Below are positions 45,318 through 54,780 of a stretch of 64,000 nucleotides of DNA, in pieces. The first letter of the stretch is position 1; each line of letters starts with the position of its first letter. This DNA is from Campylobacterales bacterium (GTDB lineage: Bacteria > Campylobacterota > Campylobacteria > Campylobacterales > Sulfurospirillaceae). The translations under genes were made by a program, and so were the position numbers. The stretch is taken from positions 1 to 64,000 of the forward strand of contig JAJRPV010000024.1 in NCBI GenBank assembly GCA_024280575.1, given 5' to 3'. Below the pieces are notes generated by a model. That model ran no database searches and was not told the DNA's origin. It saw nothing but the letters and a program-made list of their open reading frames with translations.

Positions 45318-45802
45318 AGCTTTACAAGCTCCTCAATTCTGTTTTCTTTTTTTAAAATTTTTTCTATCATTTCTCTGATTGCACCATCTCCACCTTTTGC
45401 ATCCAAAATTGTATCGGCTATTTCTTTTACAAAATGACTTCCATCGTTTGGAACAAATGACCAACCTGCACATTTTAGCATCTCATAATCATTTAAATCA
45501 TCGCCGATAACCGCAACATTTGAATAATTTAATTCTTCTTTTTTTAAAATATCATCTAGTTTTTCAATTTTTTTAGTAACTTTTTGAAAAAAATATGATA
45601 TTCCTAATTCGTTTGCTCTTTTTTCAACTATCTTAGACTCTCTCCCTGTGATAATTGCACTCTTCCCTCCCATCTTCATCCAAGACACAATTGCCAATCC
45701 ATCTTTTACATTAAACGATTTATATTCATTCCCATCATTCGAGTATGTTATAGCAACATTTGTCATACACCCATCCACATCAAAAACTAATAATTTAATC
45801 AT
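45308..45802 (-). CDS. kdsC: 3-deoxy-manno-octulosonate-8-phosphatase (HAD)
   Basis: The C0-type HAD phosphatase has DVDGCMTNV (residues ~8-16), ITGRES (~53) and VIGDDLNDYEM (~99). It removes the phosphate from Kdo-8-phosphate before KdsB activation. The length of 164 aa, lacking a cap domain, is typical. It overlaps hisB by one base. Confidence 0.92.
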   Translation of the reverse strand: MIKLLVFDVDGCMTNVAITYSNDGNEYKSFNVKDGLAIVSWMKMGGKSAIITGRESKIVEKRANELGISYFFQKVTKKIEKLDDILKKEELNYSNVAVIGDDLNDYEMLKCAGWSFVPNDGSHFVKEIADTILDAKGGDGAIREMIEKILKKENRIEELVKLWL

Positions 45803-46377
45803 TACAAGATGCCTTTTGTACTAGGCACTCCTGCTCTCTCGTTGATAGCAAGTGCTCTTCTCAAACTTACAGCAAACGACTTAAAGGCTGCTTCAACAAG
45901 ATGATGTTTGTTTTTACCTCTTCTCTTAACAATGTGCATGCTAATACCGGCATTTACGGCAACTGCTCTAAAAAACTCTTCACAAAGCTCAACATCAAAG
46001 CTACCAATCTTTCCATCAATATCCAAATCATAAATAAGAAAAGCCCGATTGCTCAAATCCATATCACATTCTACCGCAGCTTCGTCCATAACTATAACAC
46101 TGTTTGAGTATCTTTCAACATTTTGTATAGGATATATCAAATCTTTCAAAACAAGCCCTAAAACAATACCAATATCCTCAACACTATGATGATAGTCCAC
46201 ATGTAAATCACCCTTGCATGTAACTTCCAAATCTACAAAAGAATGTTTTGAAAAAGCTTCTAACATATGGTCAAAAAAACCAATACCTGTATTAATGCTT
46301 GAAATACCCGTACCTCTTAAATTTACTTTTACTTTTACATCTGTCTCTTTTGTTACTCTTTTTAACTCTTTTGTCAT
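45802..46377 (-). CDS. hisB: Imidazoleglycerol-phosphate dehydratase
   Basis: HisB makes imidazole-acetol phosphate in histidine synthesis. The metal motifs GIGFFDHMLEAFSKH (~31), DYHHSVEDIGI (~62) and the C-terminal NKHHLVEAAFKSFA (~156) are clear. It is the monofunctional 191-aa form with no phosphatase domain and is not near other his genes. Confidence 0.95.
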   Translation of the reverse strand: MTKELKRVTKETDVKVKVNLRGTGISSINTGIGFFDHMLEAFSKHSFVDLEVTCKGDLHVDYHHSVEDIGIVLGLVLKDLIYPIQNVERYSNSVIVMDEAAVECDMDLSNRAFLIYDLDIDGKIGSFDVELCEEFFRAVAVNAGISMHIVKRRGKNKHHLVEAAFKSFAVSLRRALAINERAGVPSTKGIL

Positions 46378-46386
46378 AATTTTTCC

Positions 46387-47184
46387 TTAATTTCCAACAA
46401 TAAATGAACCTCTAAACATACCTTTTGCTATGAAATCTCTTGCTTCATTTTCGCTCTTAAAACCACTTAAATAAACCCTGTAAATTGGGTAATTGTCTAA
46501 CATATATCTCTTAACAACGGATTTATATCTTGAAAGTACTTTTGAATATCGACTAGCATATCTATTTGCACCTGATTGTCTTCTAAATGCTCCTATCTGA
46601 ACCAAATAATTACTCATACTTACACTTTTAACCTTGGTTTTGTCGCGATTTATTACTCCATTAAAACCAATCACTTCCAATCTGACAGGTGCTGTACCAT
46701 GTGACAACACACCTAATCTTGAAGCAGCAGCATATGATAAATCGATAATTCTTGTTTTTACAAATGGACCTCTATCATTAATTCTAACAATGGCGCTTTT
46801 TGAGTTATTTAGGTTTGTTACTTTTACCATCGTATTCATGGGTAAAGTTTTATTTGCCGCTGTCATATCGTACATATTATAATATTCACCATTTGAAGTT
46901 CTTTTTCCGTGAAAATCTCTACCATACCAACTAGCAATTCCACTAACCGTATCTCCAATCCTCACAGTCGTTGGATAATATGTTTTACCTCCTACCGTGT
47001 ATGGTCTCATCGTAGCTTTATGCATACTGTTGGAATTATTTATTCTAACATTTTTAGGTGGTGAAAAATTTGTTTTGTATCTAGGATAATTATTGTATTG
47101 ACGGCTACTGCATCCAATAAATACTATAGCCAATAAAAATGCAAAGCCATATCTAATCAATCTGTGGTATAACAAGCTTTTCAC
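46387..47184 (-). CDS. rlpA: Septal ring lytic transglycosylase RlpA (SPOR protein)
   Basis: A lipobox FIGCSS (~22) precedes the RlpA double-psi beta-barrel (SGIASWYGRDFHGKRTSNGE ~84, VRINDRGPFVKTRIIDLSYA ~131), and a SPOR domain for denuded glycan lies at ~190-265. The annotated ATG overlaps mltD by 32 bp; a TTG at 47160 would overlap less. It probably works with MltD in daughter-cell separation. Confidence 0.92.
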   Translation of the reverse strand: MKSLLYHRLIRYGFAFLLAIVFIGCSSRQYNNYPRYKTNFSPPKNVRINNSNSMHKATMRPYTVGGKTYYPTTVRIGDTVSGIASWYGRDFHGKRTSNGEYYNMYDMTAANKTLPMNTMVKVTNLNNSKSAIVRINDRGPFVKTRIIDLSYAAASRLGVLSHGTAPVRLEVIGFNGVINRDKTKVKSVSMSNYLVQIGAFRRQSGANRYASRYSKVLSRYKSVVKRYMLDNYPIYRVYLSGFKSENEARDFIAKGMFRGSFIVGN

Positions 47185-48370
47185 CTATTTTAATCATTGA
47201 GTTTTTTTTATGGTTTATTTTGATTATTTTATTCATTGCTACTTTAAATTTTCTCGATATTTTGCCTATTGCGTCGCCTTTTTTTATAATATAACTAATC
47301 ATTACAGGTCTTAATGATGGTATTATCAAAGACTGTCTAATATGCAAGCGATTTGTTTTTAAATGGTTGTATTCTCTTAGCACTCTATAACTAATTCCAT
47401 ATCTTCTGCCTATCTTATGTAAAGAATCTCCTCTTTTAACCCTATACACATAAAACCTACCAATTGATTTTTTAGGCTTAAAATTTTGTTTAAAAGCCAT
47501 TTGCTTTCCATATGGAATATAAATAGTATATTTACCGATTTTAGGCGGTACAAAGTAGTATTTTAGCTGTGGATTATAGATTTTTAACTCTTTTAAAGAA
47601 ATTCCGATACTAGAAGCTATGCTACTTAGAGAAGTTCCTTGCTTTACAAAAACTTTCGAAAATGTTTCGGCGGAGCCTTGGTTTAAAAGATAACCTGAAT
47701 TATTTTCTAAAATAAAATCTGGGTTATTTGCCATATTTTGCATCATAAGTATTTTTCTAATATACATCCTGCTTTCGTGAGGAAGATATTTTTTATTTGG
47801 GTTAAGTAAAATTTCGAGATTATCAGTCTTGGCTTTTTTTATAGCTCTCAAAACTCTGCCCTCGCCACAGTTATATGCAAGTGCCGCCAAATACCACTTT
47901 CCAAATATTTTATGTAAGTATTTTAGATATTTGATAGCAGCAATAGTTGATTTTACAGGATCTCTTCTTTCGTCCAAATAACTATTAATCTTTAAGCCAA
48001 ATTTCTTAGCAGTATAAGGCATAAACTGCCACATTCCCGAGGCTCTTGATTTTGAATACGCATCTGGTGTAAAGTTTGATTCAGCCATAGCCATATACAA
48101 AAACGCTTCGGGAATATTAGATTCATTAATAAGCTTTCTCAAATAAGGAACAAATCTATTTCCATCTGACAAAACTCTTAGAAAATGTTTTGTCTTATAC
48201 CTATTTATGTTTTCTTTCATAGATATTAGTTGCATATCTCTTAGAAAACTTGAATCAATATCAAACTTTTTTAAAACCAGTACTTGTTCTTTATAATTAT
48301 TTTGTGTGATTAAAAAAGCATATCCACTTTTAAAAAATAAAATTAAAATTAATAAAATCTTTATCATCAT
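47153..48370 (-). CDS. mltD: Membrane-bound lytic murein transglycosylase MltD with LysM repeats
   Basis: A signal peptide (~1-18) is followed by an SLT domain (AMAESNFTPDAYSKSRASGM with the catalytic Glu ~94, LAALAYNCGEGRV ~162) and at least two C-terminal LysM repeats (~309-350 and ~360-404). It cleaves peptidoglycan while bound to the wall. No clear lipobox is seen, so membrane anchoring is uncertain. Confidence 0.9.
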   Translation of the reverse strand: MMIKILLILILFFKSGYAFLITQNNYKEQVLVLKKFDIDSSFLRDMQLISMKENINRYKTKHFLRVLSDGNRFVPYLRKLINESNIPEAFLYMAMAESNFTPDAYSKSRASGMWQFMPYTAKKFGLKINSYLDERRDPVKSTIAAIKYLKYLHKIFGKWYLAALAYNCGEGRVLRAIKKAKTDNLEILLNPNKKYLPHESRMYIRKILMMQNMANNPDFILENNSGYLLNQGSAETFSKVFVKQGTSLSSIASSIGISLKELKIYNPQLKYYFVPPKIGKYTIYIPYGKQMAFKQNFKPKKSIGRFYVYRVKRGDSLHKIGRRYGISYRVLREYNHLKTNRLHIRQSLIIPSLRPVMISYIIKKGDAIGKISRKFKVAMNKIIKINHKKNSMIKIGEKLVIPQID

Positions 48371-48401
48371 GCTCCTTTTTTTAAAATAGCTTTCATTTTA
48401 T

Positions 48402-49189
48402 CTAATTTACACTTTCTAATGCTTTAAAAAGTCTTTTTGCGTTATTTGTTGTCAATTCTTCTACTTCTTTTTCACTCAAATTTAAAATTTCCGCTATTTT
48501 TGTAGCTACAAAAGTTGTGTAAAAGGGTTCGTTTCTTCCTCCTCTGTGAGGATGTGGTGTCAAATACGGCGAATCCGTTTCTATGATAATTTTATCCCGT
48601 GGAATATCCGGCAAAATTTCTACCAATTTTTGGCATTTTTAAATGTTAAAACTCCACCGATACCAAAATAAAATCCTTTTTCACTTAAATCTAGCAAATG
48701 CCTTGAAGCGTTATAGCAATGCAAAACTCCACCAACAATATCAGCACCATTTTCAAGCAATACATTTTTACTGTCTTCATTTGCATCTCTGATATGAATG
48801 ATAAGTGGCTTATTTACTTCTATAGCCAACCTTATCTGCTTTGCAAATATATCTTTTTGCCTCTTTTTGTTTTCTTCTTTCTCTTTTTTATAATCTGGCA
48901 ATCTAAAATAGTCAAGTCCACACTCACCTACAGCTATGCATCTCTCATCTTTCAAATAAGCTTTTAAGATTTTTTCGTCATATCCGTCTATATTGTATGG
49001 ATGTACTCCTGCTGCAAAAAAGACATTTGGATACCTATAAGCAATCTCTCTCGCTCTTGGCAAATCATTTATATCGGCTCCGGGAATCAAAAAACCCTTA
49101 ACTCCTCCATCATTTGCTCTTTTTATAACCTCATCTAAATCTTCAAAATAACTTTTGTCGTCCAAATGTGTATGTGTGTCTATTATCAT
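48402..49189 (-). pseudogene. tatD: TatD-family metal-dependent DNase, split by one-base frameshift
   Basis: The N-part (48620-49189) starts DTHTHLDD and contains GVHPYN, GECGLDY and PLIIHIRDA; the C-part (48402-48626) has IETDSPYLTPHPHRG and RNEP. The frames join as NAKKLVEILP if one base is added to the A5 run seen as T5 at 48627-48631. The start overlaps the GGDEF gene stop as ATGA. All metal ligands of TatD are present across the two parts, so this is more likely sequence error than decay. Confidence 0.85.
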
Positions 49190-50424
49190 ACTATCTCCAC
49201 TCTATTTTTACCTAAATTTTTTGCTCTGTATAGTGCTTCATCAGCCTCTTTTAAAAGCATATCAATATTTTTTTTCTCACCACTAAAGCTAAGACCGATG
49301 GATACTGTTATATTAATTTTCCCTTTTTTGGTTTGTATGTTAAGATTAGATATAATTTTTCGTAATTTTGCAAAAAAACCTACTGCCTGCTTCTTGTCTA
49401 TATTTCTCAGAGCAATACAAAATTCCTCTCCACCAAATCTTGCTACTAAATCCGAACCCTTTGTATTTTCCCTCAAAATATTTGCAAGAGAAACCAAAAC
49501 GCTATCTCCAATATCATGTCCGTATTTATCATTTATCTTTTTAAAATTATCGATATCAATCATAGATACTGCAAAAGAAGATTTATCTTGATAAAATTTT
49601 ACTATTTCTTGGAAAAAGTATCTTCTGTTATAAACTTTTGTCAGAAAATCATTATGCGCCATATTGCTCATTTTTTTCAACTGCTCGTTAAAATCAAGTG
49701 CATTATTTATCCTACAAATCAACTCTTCTTTTCCGAAAGGCTTTTTGATAAAATCATTGGCTCCGATTTTTAAAAATTTTGCAGATATCATAGGCTCATT
49801 GTTGCCCGTCATGGCTATAATTATCATTTCATTTTTGTCAAATGTTTCTCTTATCGTCTTGGTCAATTCAACTCCATCAATAACTGGCATATTAAAATCT
49901 GTCAAAACTAATTTTATATCTTTATTGTTTTCAAGATAATTTAGAGCCTCTTCACCATGAGCTGCTACCAAAACATTAAACATCTGGTTATGAAGTATCT
50001 TTTTAACTTCATTTCTCACGACCATAGAGTCATCCACAAGCATAAGTTTAATATCTCTATTTTTAGATAATCTAGATATTAATGAAAATATATAATTCAC
50101 ATCTTCAATATTACCTTTATAGACATAATCTACTATATTTTTACCTACCATTTCTTTTTGCAAATCATCGTCTATACTCCCTGTTAAAACAATGACAGGC
50201 AAACCTCTAGACAATACGAAATCGACAATTTCACCATTTGGAGCATCAGGCAAATTCAAATCACATAAAGTTATAAAAAAATCATCATTTTCATCTATAA
50301 TCTCTTCTGCTTGGGCAAATGTATAAGCTTGGATAATATCAAAATCAAGATTTTTTTCCATCTTTTTGCTGATTATTTTTGACAATGCTTTGTTATCTTC
50401 TATTATAAGTATTCTTTCTTTCAT
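49186..50424 (-). CDS. Response regulator with two receiver domains and a GGDEF diguanylate cyclase
   Basis: The 412-aa protein has REC1 (~3-118, LIIEDNKA and CDLNLPDA), REC2 (~126-242, LMLVDDSM, LTDFNMPVIDG, IKKPFG) and a GGDEF domain (~260-412) with an intact active site ARFGGEEF (~340). The residue before the usual I-site Asp is Lys (KGSD), so product inhibition may be weak. This is a PleD-like design; no partner histidine kinase is nearby. The start lies directly after an 80-bp tandem repeat, and a GGGGAC ribosome site is repeated in both copies. Confidence 0.92.
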   Translation of the reverse strand: MKERILIIEDNKALSKIISKKMEKNLDFDIIQAYTFAQAEEIIDENDDFFITLCDLNLPDAPNGEIVDFVLSRGLPVIVLTGSIDDDLQKEMVGKNIVDYVYKGNIEDVNYIFSLISRLSKNRDIKLMLVDDSMVVRNEVKKILHNQMFNVLVAAHGEEALNYLENNKDIKLVLTDFNMPVIDGVELTKTIRETFDKNEMIIIAMTGNNEPMISAKFLKIGANDFIKKPFGKEELICRINNALDFNEQLKKMSNMAHNDFLTKVYNRRYFFQEIVKFYQDKSSFAVSMIDIDNFKKINDKYGHDIGDSVLVSLANILRENTKGSDLVARFGGEEFCIALRNIDKKQAVGFFAKLRKIISNLNIQTKKGKINITVSIGLSFSGEKKNIDMLLKEADEALYRAKNLGKNRVEIV

Positions 50425-50584
50425 TTTATGTCCCCTTTTTTCGGAAGTAAATTCCGCAAAAATTCCTCACGACTAAAGCTTTGGCTGTCGCCAAGAAATT
50501 TTACTTTATGTCCCCTTTTTTCGGAAGTAAATTCCGCAAAAATTCCTCACGACTAAAGCTTTGGCTGTCGCCAAGAAATTTTAC
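50425..50584. repeat. Exact 80-bp tandem duplication between recN and the GGDEF gene
   Basis: Two identical 80-bp copies (50425-50504 and 50505-50584) are followed by 8 bases of a third. Each copy has two small hairpins: cggaa/ttccg with a 5-nt loop, and TTGGC/GCCAA with loop GACA on the minus strand. On the minus strand the unit supplies the ribosome site of the GGDEF gene. It contains no plausible gene. Perfect identity means a recent duplication or an assembly artefact. Confidence 0.85.
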
Positions 50585-50605
50585 TTTATGTCTTGTTTGG
50601 TTTTG

Positions 50606-52131
50606 CTACTCCATTAGAGATTTTGCGAATTCTATGGCTTTTTCATGTATCTCTTCTCCGCTTACCATTCTTGCTAACTCTTCTACCCGTTCATCTTGGC
50701 TCAGAAGTTTAACACGGCTTTTGCTGCCCTGTTTTTCTACTAAAAAATGCATATCGGCTTTAGAAGAGAGTTGCGGTTGATGAGATATCGCAAATATCTG
50801 GTATTTCTTAGACAACGCCAACAATACATTTGCAACGCTCATGGACTCTTTTCCACTGAGATTAGAGTCTATTTCATCTAATATCAATATACCTCCGTCG
50901 CTTTGCAAATACTCTTGTCTTGTGACTAAAAAAGCCAAACGCAAACGGTTATATTCACCTGAACTTATCTTTTTTAATTCAACACTTCCTAAATTGACTA
51001 CAATCTCATCACAACCTAACTCATCTAACTCTTTTTGTTTAATTGAGAGCTTAACATCGGGCATATAAAGCTCTTTTAAATAATCATTTATTTTTTTATT
51101 CATCGAAGAAAGATTTGCAATTCTTGTTTTTGAAATTATCTGAGATAGTTTTTCAATATTTTCTTTTGCGCTTTTATATTTTTTCTCCAAATCTTCTTTA
51201 GCAAAAGATATATTTTCATACTCTTCCAATTCTTTTAACTTTTGTTTTTTATATGCCAATACTTCTTCAATATCTCCATATCTTTTTTAAGTCCTGCTAT
51301 CTTTTCTATTCGCTCAAGCAAAGATTCTATATCAATCTCTTCAAGTTCATCAAGCCTATCCTGTCCTGTTTCAAATCTTGCTCGTAATTCATTCATACAT
51401 TCATCAAAAAAAGAACTGTTCTCCTCCATCAGGTTAAGTGCTTCTATGACGCTTGATTCACTTTGAAAGATTAAAGATGCATCATCAAGAGCAGATGCTA
51501 TCTTTTCTTTTTTGGATATTATCTTTTTTTGAAGTTGTAACTCTTCATCTTCTCCCGGTTTTGGATCTACTTCTTCTATTTTTGCTATCTCAAATCTTGC
51601 AAAATCTTTTAATTCTTCAACTTTTTTTTCTTTTTCAACTAGTGTATTTAATTCATCATGCAACTTTTTATATATATAATATCTACTTTTAAAGTTATTT
51701 AAATTCTCTACATGTAGAGGTTCTTTTGTAAAACATATAGCATCCAAGAGTTCCAATAATCTCCTGTTTTCAAATTCTTCACTATCTTTTACACTTAAAT
51801 AATTTATAAATTTTTTAGATATACTGTTGATATTCTTTTTAGATATATTTTGAGAATTTACAAAATACCGAGCAGTTTTTGATTTTGCCAATCTAAATAT
51901 ATTTATATCTTCATTTTCAATCCCATATTCACTCATATCAATATTTTTATCAACAGTTGCTTCGATGAGACTAGCACTCGCATCACCATAACCAAACAGC
52001 GAAAGCAAAGCTTCCATAAGCACTGATTTTCCAGCTCCACTTGGACCTGTAAAAGCTATAAGACCCTCTTTGAAATTTAACTCGCACTGATCAAATGAGA
52101 AATGTTCATTTAGATAAAGTCTCTCTATCAC
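50606..52131 (-). pseudogene. recN: DNA repair protein RecN, split by one-base frameshift
   Basis: The N-part (51235-52131, GTG start overlapping nadK as GTGA) has Walker A GPSGAGKSVLMEALL (~30). The C-part (50606-51259) has ISSGEYNRLRLAF, LILDEIDSNLSG (Walker B) and the AISHQPQ switch. The frames join as GLKKRYGDIEEVLAYKKQ if one base is added to the A6 run seen as T6 at 51283-51288. RecN is an SMC-like ATPase for double-strand break repair. All catalytic motifs survive, so sequence error is the simplest reading. Confidence 0.87.
51706..51719. repeat. CTACATGTAG dispersed palindrome, copy in recN
   Basis: The perfect 14-bp palindrome CTCTACATGTAGAG is read as Leu-His-Val-Glu. Confidence 0.7.
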
Positions 52132-53003
52132 ATATTTCCCCAGTTTAGTTTATTTCTTAACACCTCAAAATAGTTTCTCTTTAACGAGTGTATCAGTTTT
52201 GCACTCTTGTTGGCAATTTTAATCACAATATTATCAAAATCCCTCATTTTATATTTATCCTGTCCGTCAATTACAATCAGTATATCATCTTTACTTTTAA
52301 ATTCAATCTCAAAATCAACCGGTAAAACCAAAGGTCTTTGAGTTAGCGAATGAGGGCAAATCGGAGTAAGTATAAGAGCTTCCGTGAGTGGAAATACAAC
52401 CGGGCCACCAGCAGATATATTGTACGCAGTTGAGCCTGTCGGAGTAGAAACAATAAGACCGTCTCCCCTGTACGAGTTGATCATTTGACCATCTATAAAA
52501 GCATCAATTGTGGACATTGATACTGTATTTTTTCTTGCAAAAACCGCATCATTAAATGCCACAATTTTTTTAACACAACTGCCTACATGTAGAGAAATTT
52601 CGAGCAACATTCTTTTATCTATTCTATATTCTCCATCAAAAAAACAATCTATAAAATCTTCGATTTCGTTTGTTTTAATATCCGTTAAAAAGCCAAGCTG
52701 TCCGGCATAAATACCAAGAACCGGTTTATTATAACTAAAACTTCTCCTACAAAGGGAGATGAGTGTTCCATCTCCACCAAGAGAAATTAACAAATCACTT
52801 TCTTGGCACATTTTATCAAAATCAATACCATCGCAATTTAGATTTTTTGCACTGTCATTATCTACTAAAAGTTTTACTTTATGCTTATTTAGTGCTATTT
52901 TTATGGTATTATAATAAGGAATCAATGAAGCATCATTTGGTTTGCTTACTAAACCGGCACATATAAAAGAATTTATCTTCTCATTATTGTTTGTTATTTT
53001 CAT
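52128..53003 (-). CDS. nadK: NAD kinase
   Basis: NadK phosphorylates NAD to NADP. The [11 protein letters not shown] motif (~76) and the substrate loop [17 protein letters not shown] (~186) are diagnostic; length 291 aa. A TATAAT box at 53010-53015 ends only about six bases before the ATG, so a leaderless transcript is possible. recN overlaps its end by GTGA. Confidence 0.95.
   Translation of the reverse strand: MKITNNNEKINSFICAGLVSKPNDASLIPYYNTIKIALNKHKVKLLVDNDSAKNLNCDGIDFDKMCQESDLLISLGGDGTLISLCRRSFSYNKPVLGIYAGQLGFLTDIKTNEIEDFIDCFFDGEYRIDKRMLLEISLHVGSCVKKIVAFNDAVFARKNTVSMSTIDAFIDGQMINSYRGDGLIVSTPTGSTAYNISAGGPVVFPLTEALILTPICPHSLTQRPLVLPVDFEIEFKSKDDILIVIDGQDKYKMRDFDNIVIKIANKSAKLIHSLKRNYFEVLRNKLNWGNM
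52581..52594. repeat. CTACATGTAG dispersed palindrome, copy in nadK
   Basis: GCCTACATGTAGAG contains the full 10-bp core and is read as Leu-His-Val on the coding strand. Confidence 0.6.
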
Positions 53004-53032
53004 AGTCTCATTATATAGTTATTTAGATTTTT

Positions 53033-54766
53033 TTACAATTTATGATTAAATTCCGGCACAATCTCTTTAAGTTTTTTTAATTTATCTTCACAAATAAAAA
53101 GCTCGGCTATATCTTTGTCTAATTTATCTATATCATACAAAGTCTTCTTCCCAATCATGATAGATTTGTATTTTGTTTCTTTGTCGCTCTCATCTATAAG
53201 CAATTCTTCGTATAGCTTTTCTCCAGGACGCAGACCAGTAAATTCTATATTAATTTCTTCATTACCGCTTAATTCTATCATTTTTTTAGCTAAATCAACT
53301 ATTTTTATTGGTTTACCCATGTCAAGTACAAAAATCTCTCCGCCTTTTGCTATGGCACCTGTTTGAAGAACCAATTCACAAGCTTCGGGGATTAGCATAA
53401 AATATCTTATTATATCCGGGTGAGTTACTGTGATAGGACCTCCGCTTTCAATTTGTTTTTTAAATTTTGGAATAACAGATCCACTACTTCCTAGAACATT
53501 ACCAAATCTGACAGCCACTACTTCAGTATTTTTAGAATCTACATTTCCAGCATACAACTCACAAATTCTTTTTGTAGTACCCATCACATTTGTAGGACGA
53601 ACTGCCTTATCGGTAGATATAAGAATAAATTTTTTCACATCATATTTTATCGCTAAATCAATGCAATTTTTAGTGCCTATTATATTATTTTCTATTCCTT
53701 CTTCTATATTAGCCTCAACCAAAGGCACATGTTTATATGCAGCAGCATGTATTATAATATCCGGCTTGATAGTGGATATCACTTTTTCTAATAGTTTTTT
53801 ATTTAAAACGCTCAGCATCAAAGGCTTGACTATATCACTGTTTAATTCTTCGTTTATTACATAGAGATTGTATTCACTATGATCAATCAAACTTAGTTCT
53901 TTTACGCCGTAATTTATGCATTGTCTGCTGATTTCGCTGCCTATACTTCCTCCAGCACCAGTTACCAATACTTTTTTATCTTTTAAAAATGAAGCAATCG
54001 CTTTTTTGTCTAAATCCTTTGGGTGACGCGCTAATAAATCTTCTACGCTTATATTTTTAGGTTGTGTCAAAAAAGCTTTATCTGATAAAATATTATCAAG
54101 CGAAGGAAGTATTTGAATTTTATAAAAATAACCACTAAGCTTTTGATATATAATCTTTGCTCGGCTTGGATCAGCTGACGGCATCGCAATAACCAATAAA
54201 TCATATTTATTGTCTTTACCTATTATTTCTTTTAATTTATCTTTAGAAATTATTTTTACGCTGTCAATACTTCTTTTTTGTAATTTTTTGTTATCATCTA
54301 CAAAATATTTTATTTTATATTCTGAATCCCTATACTCTTCTTCAAGTTTGAGACCAGCCCTGCCCGCACCATATATAACTAATAATTTATCTTTTTTTAT
54401 TTTACTTTTATTGACTAGCATACAATAAAGATACATGGAAAAATTTATAATAAAAAGATAAAGAAACAACTCAGACATCAGCAAAGAGATACTTAAAAAT
54501 CTGTAGAAAATTGGTGCATAAACTATAAAGGCACAAAAGTATACCAGGCTTTTTAATATAAAAGTTTTTTGTGTGGCTTTTGACCAAGACAGCGAGAAAT
54601 CTTTAAAAATTAATATAGAAGCTATAATACGAATGCATATTACAAGAAGTACTGCTTGTAGTTCAAAATGAATATGAAATATCCAAAATGTCCAAGCAAA
54701 AGTAATAAAACTTAGACCTATTATTACAAATATATTCAAAATTCTTTTATCTATATATGAACTCAT
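53033..54766 (-). CDS. pglF: Membrane UDP-GlcNAc 4,6-dehydratase-type protein (PglF/FlaA1/CapD family)
   Basis: The 577-aa protein has four to five N-terminal membrane helices (~10-118), a CoA-binding-like Rossmann domain (VIYGAGRAGLKLEEEY ~150) and a C-terminal SDR domain with TGAGGSIGSEISRQ (~270), HAAAYKHVPLVE (~345) and the TDK active site ISTDKAVRPTNVMG (~385). In Campylobacter PglF begins bacillosamine synthesis for N-glycosylation; here it may serve that or O-antigen sugars. No pgl genes other than galE are adjacent. Confidence 0.85.
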   Translation of the reverse strand: MSSYIDKRILNIFVIIGLSFITFAWTFWIFHIHFELQAVLLVICIRIIASILIFKDFSLSWSKATQKTFILKSLVYFCAFIVYAPIFYRFLSISLLMSELFLYLFIINFSMYLYCMLVNKSKIKKDKLLVIYGAGRAGLKLEEEYRDSEYKIKYFVDDNKKLQKRSIDSVKIISKDKLKEIIGKDNKYDLLVIAMPSADPSRAKIIYQKLSGYFYKIQILPSLDNILSDKAFLTQPKNISVEDLLARHPKDLDKKAIASFLKDKKVLVTGAGGSIGSEISRQCINYGVKELSLIDHSEYNLYVINEELNSDIVKPLMLSVLNKKLLEKVISTIKPDIIIHAAAYKHVPLVEANIEEGIENNIIGTKNCIDLAIKYDVKKFILISTDKAVRPTNVMGTTKRICELYAGNVDSKNTEVVAVRFGNVLGSSGSVIPKFKKQIESGGPITVTHPDIIRYFMLIPEACELVLQTGAIAKGGEIFVLDMGKPIKIVDLAKKMIELSGNEEINIEFTGLRPGEKLYEELLIDESDKETKYKSIMIGKKTLYDIDKLDKDIAELFICEDKLKKLKEIVPEFNHKL

Positions 54767-54780
54767 ATCATATCACCTTT

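Noticed and set aside
50481-50780. Plus-strand ORF over the 80-bp repeat and recN end
   Set aside because: It is antisense to recN for most of its length and its start is created by the repeat; no coding evidence.
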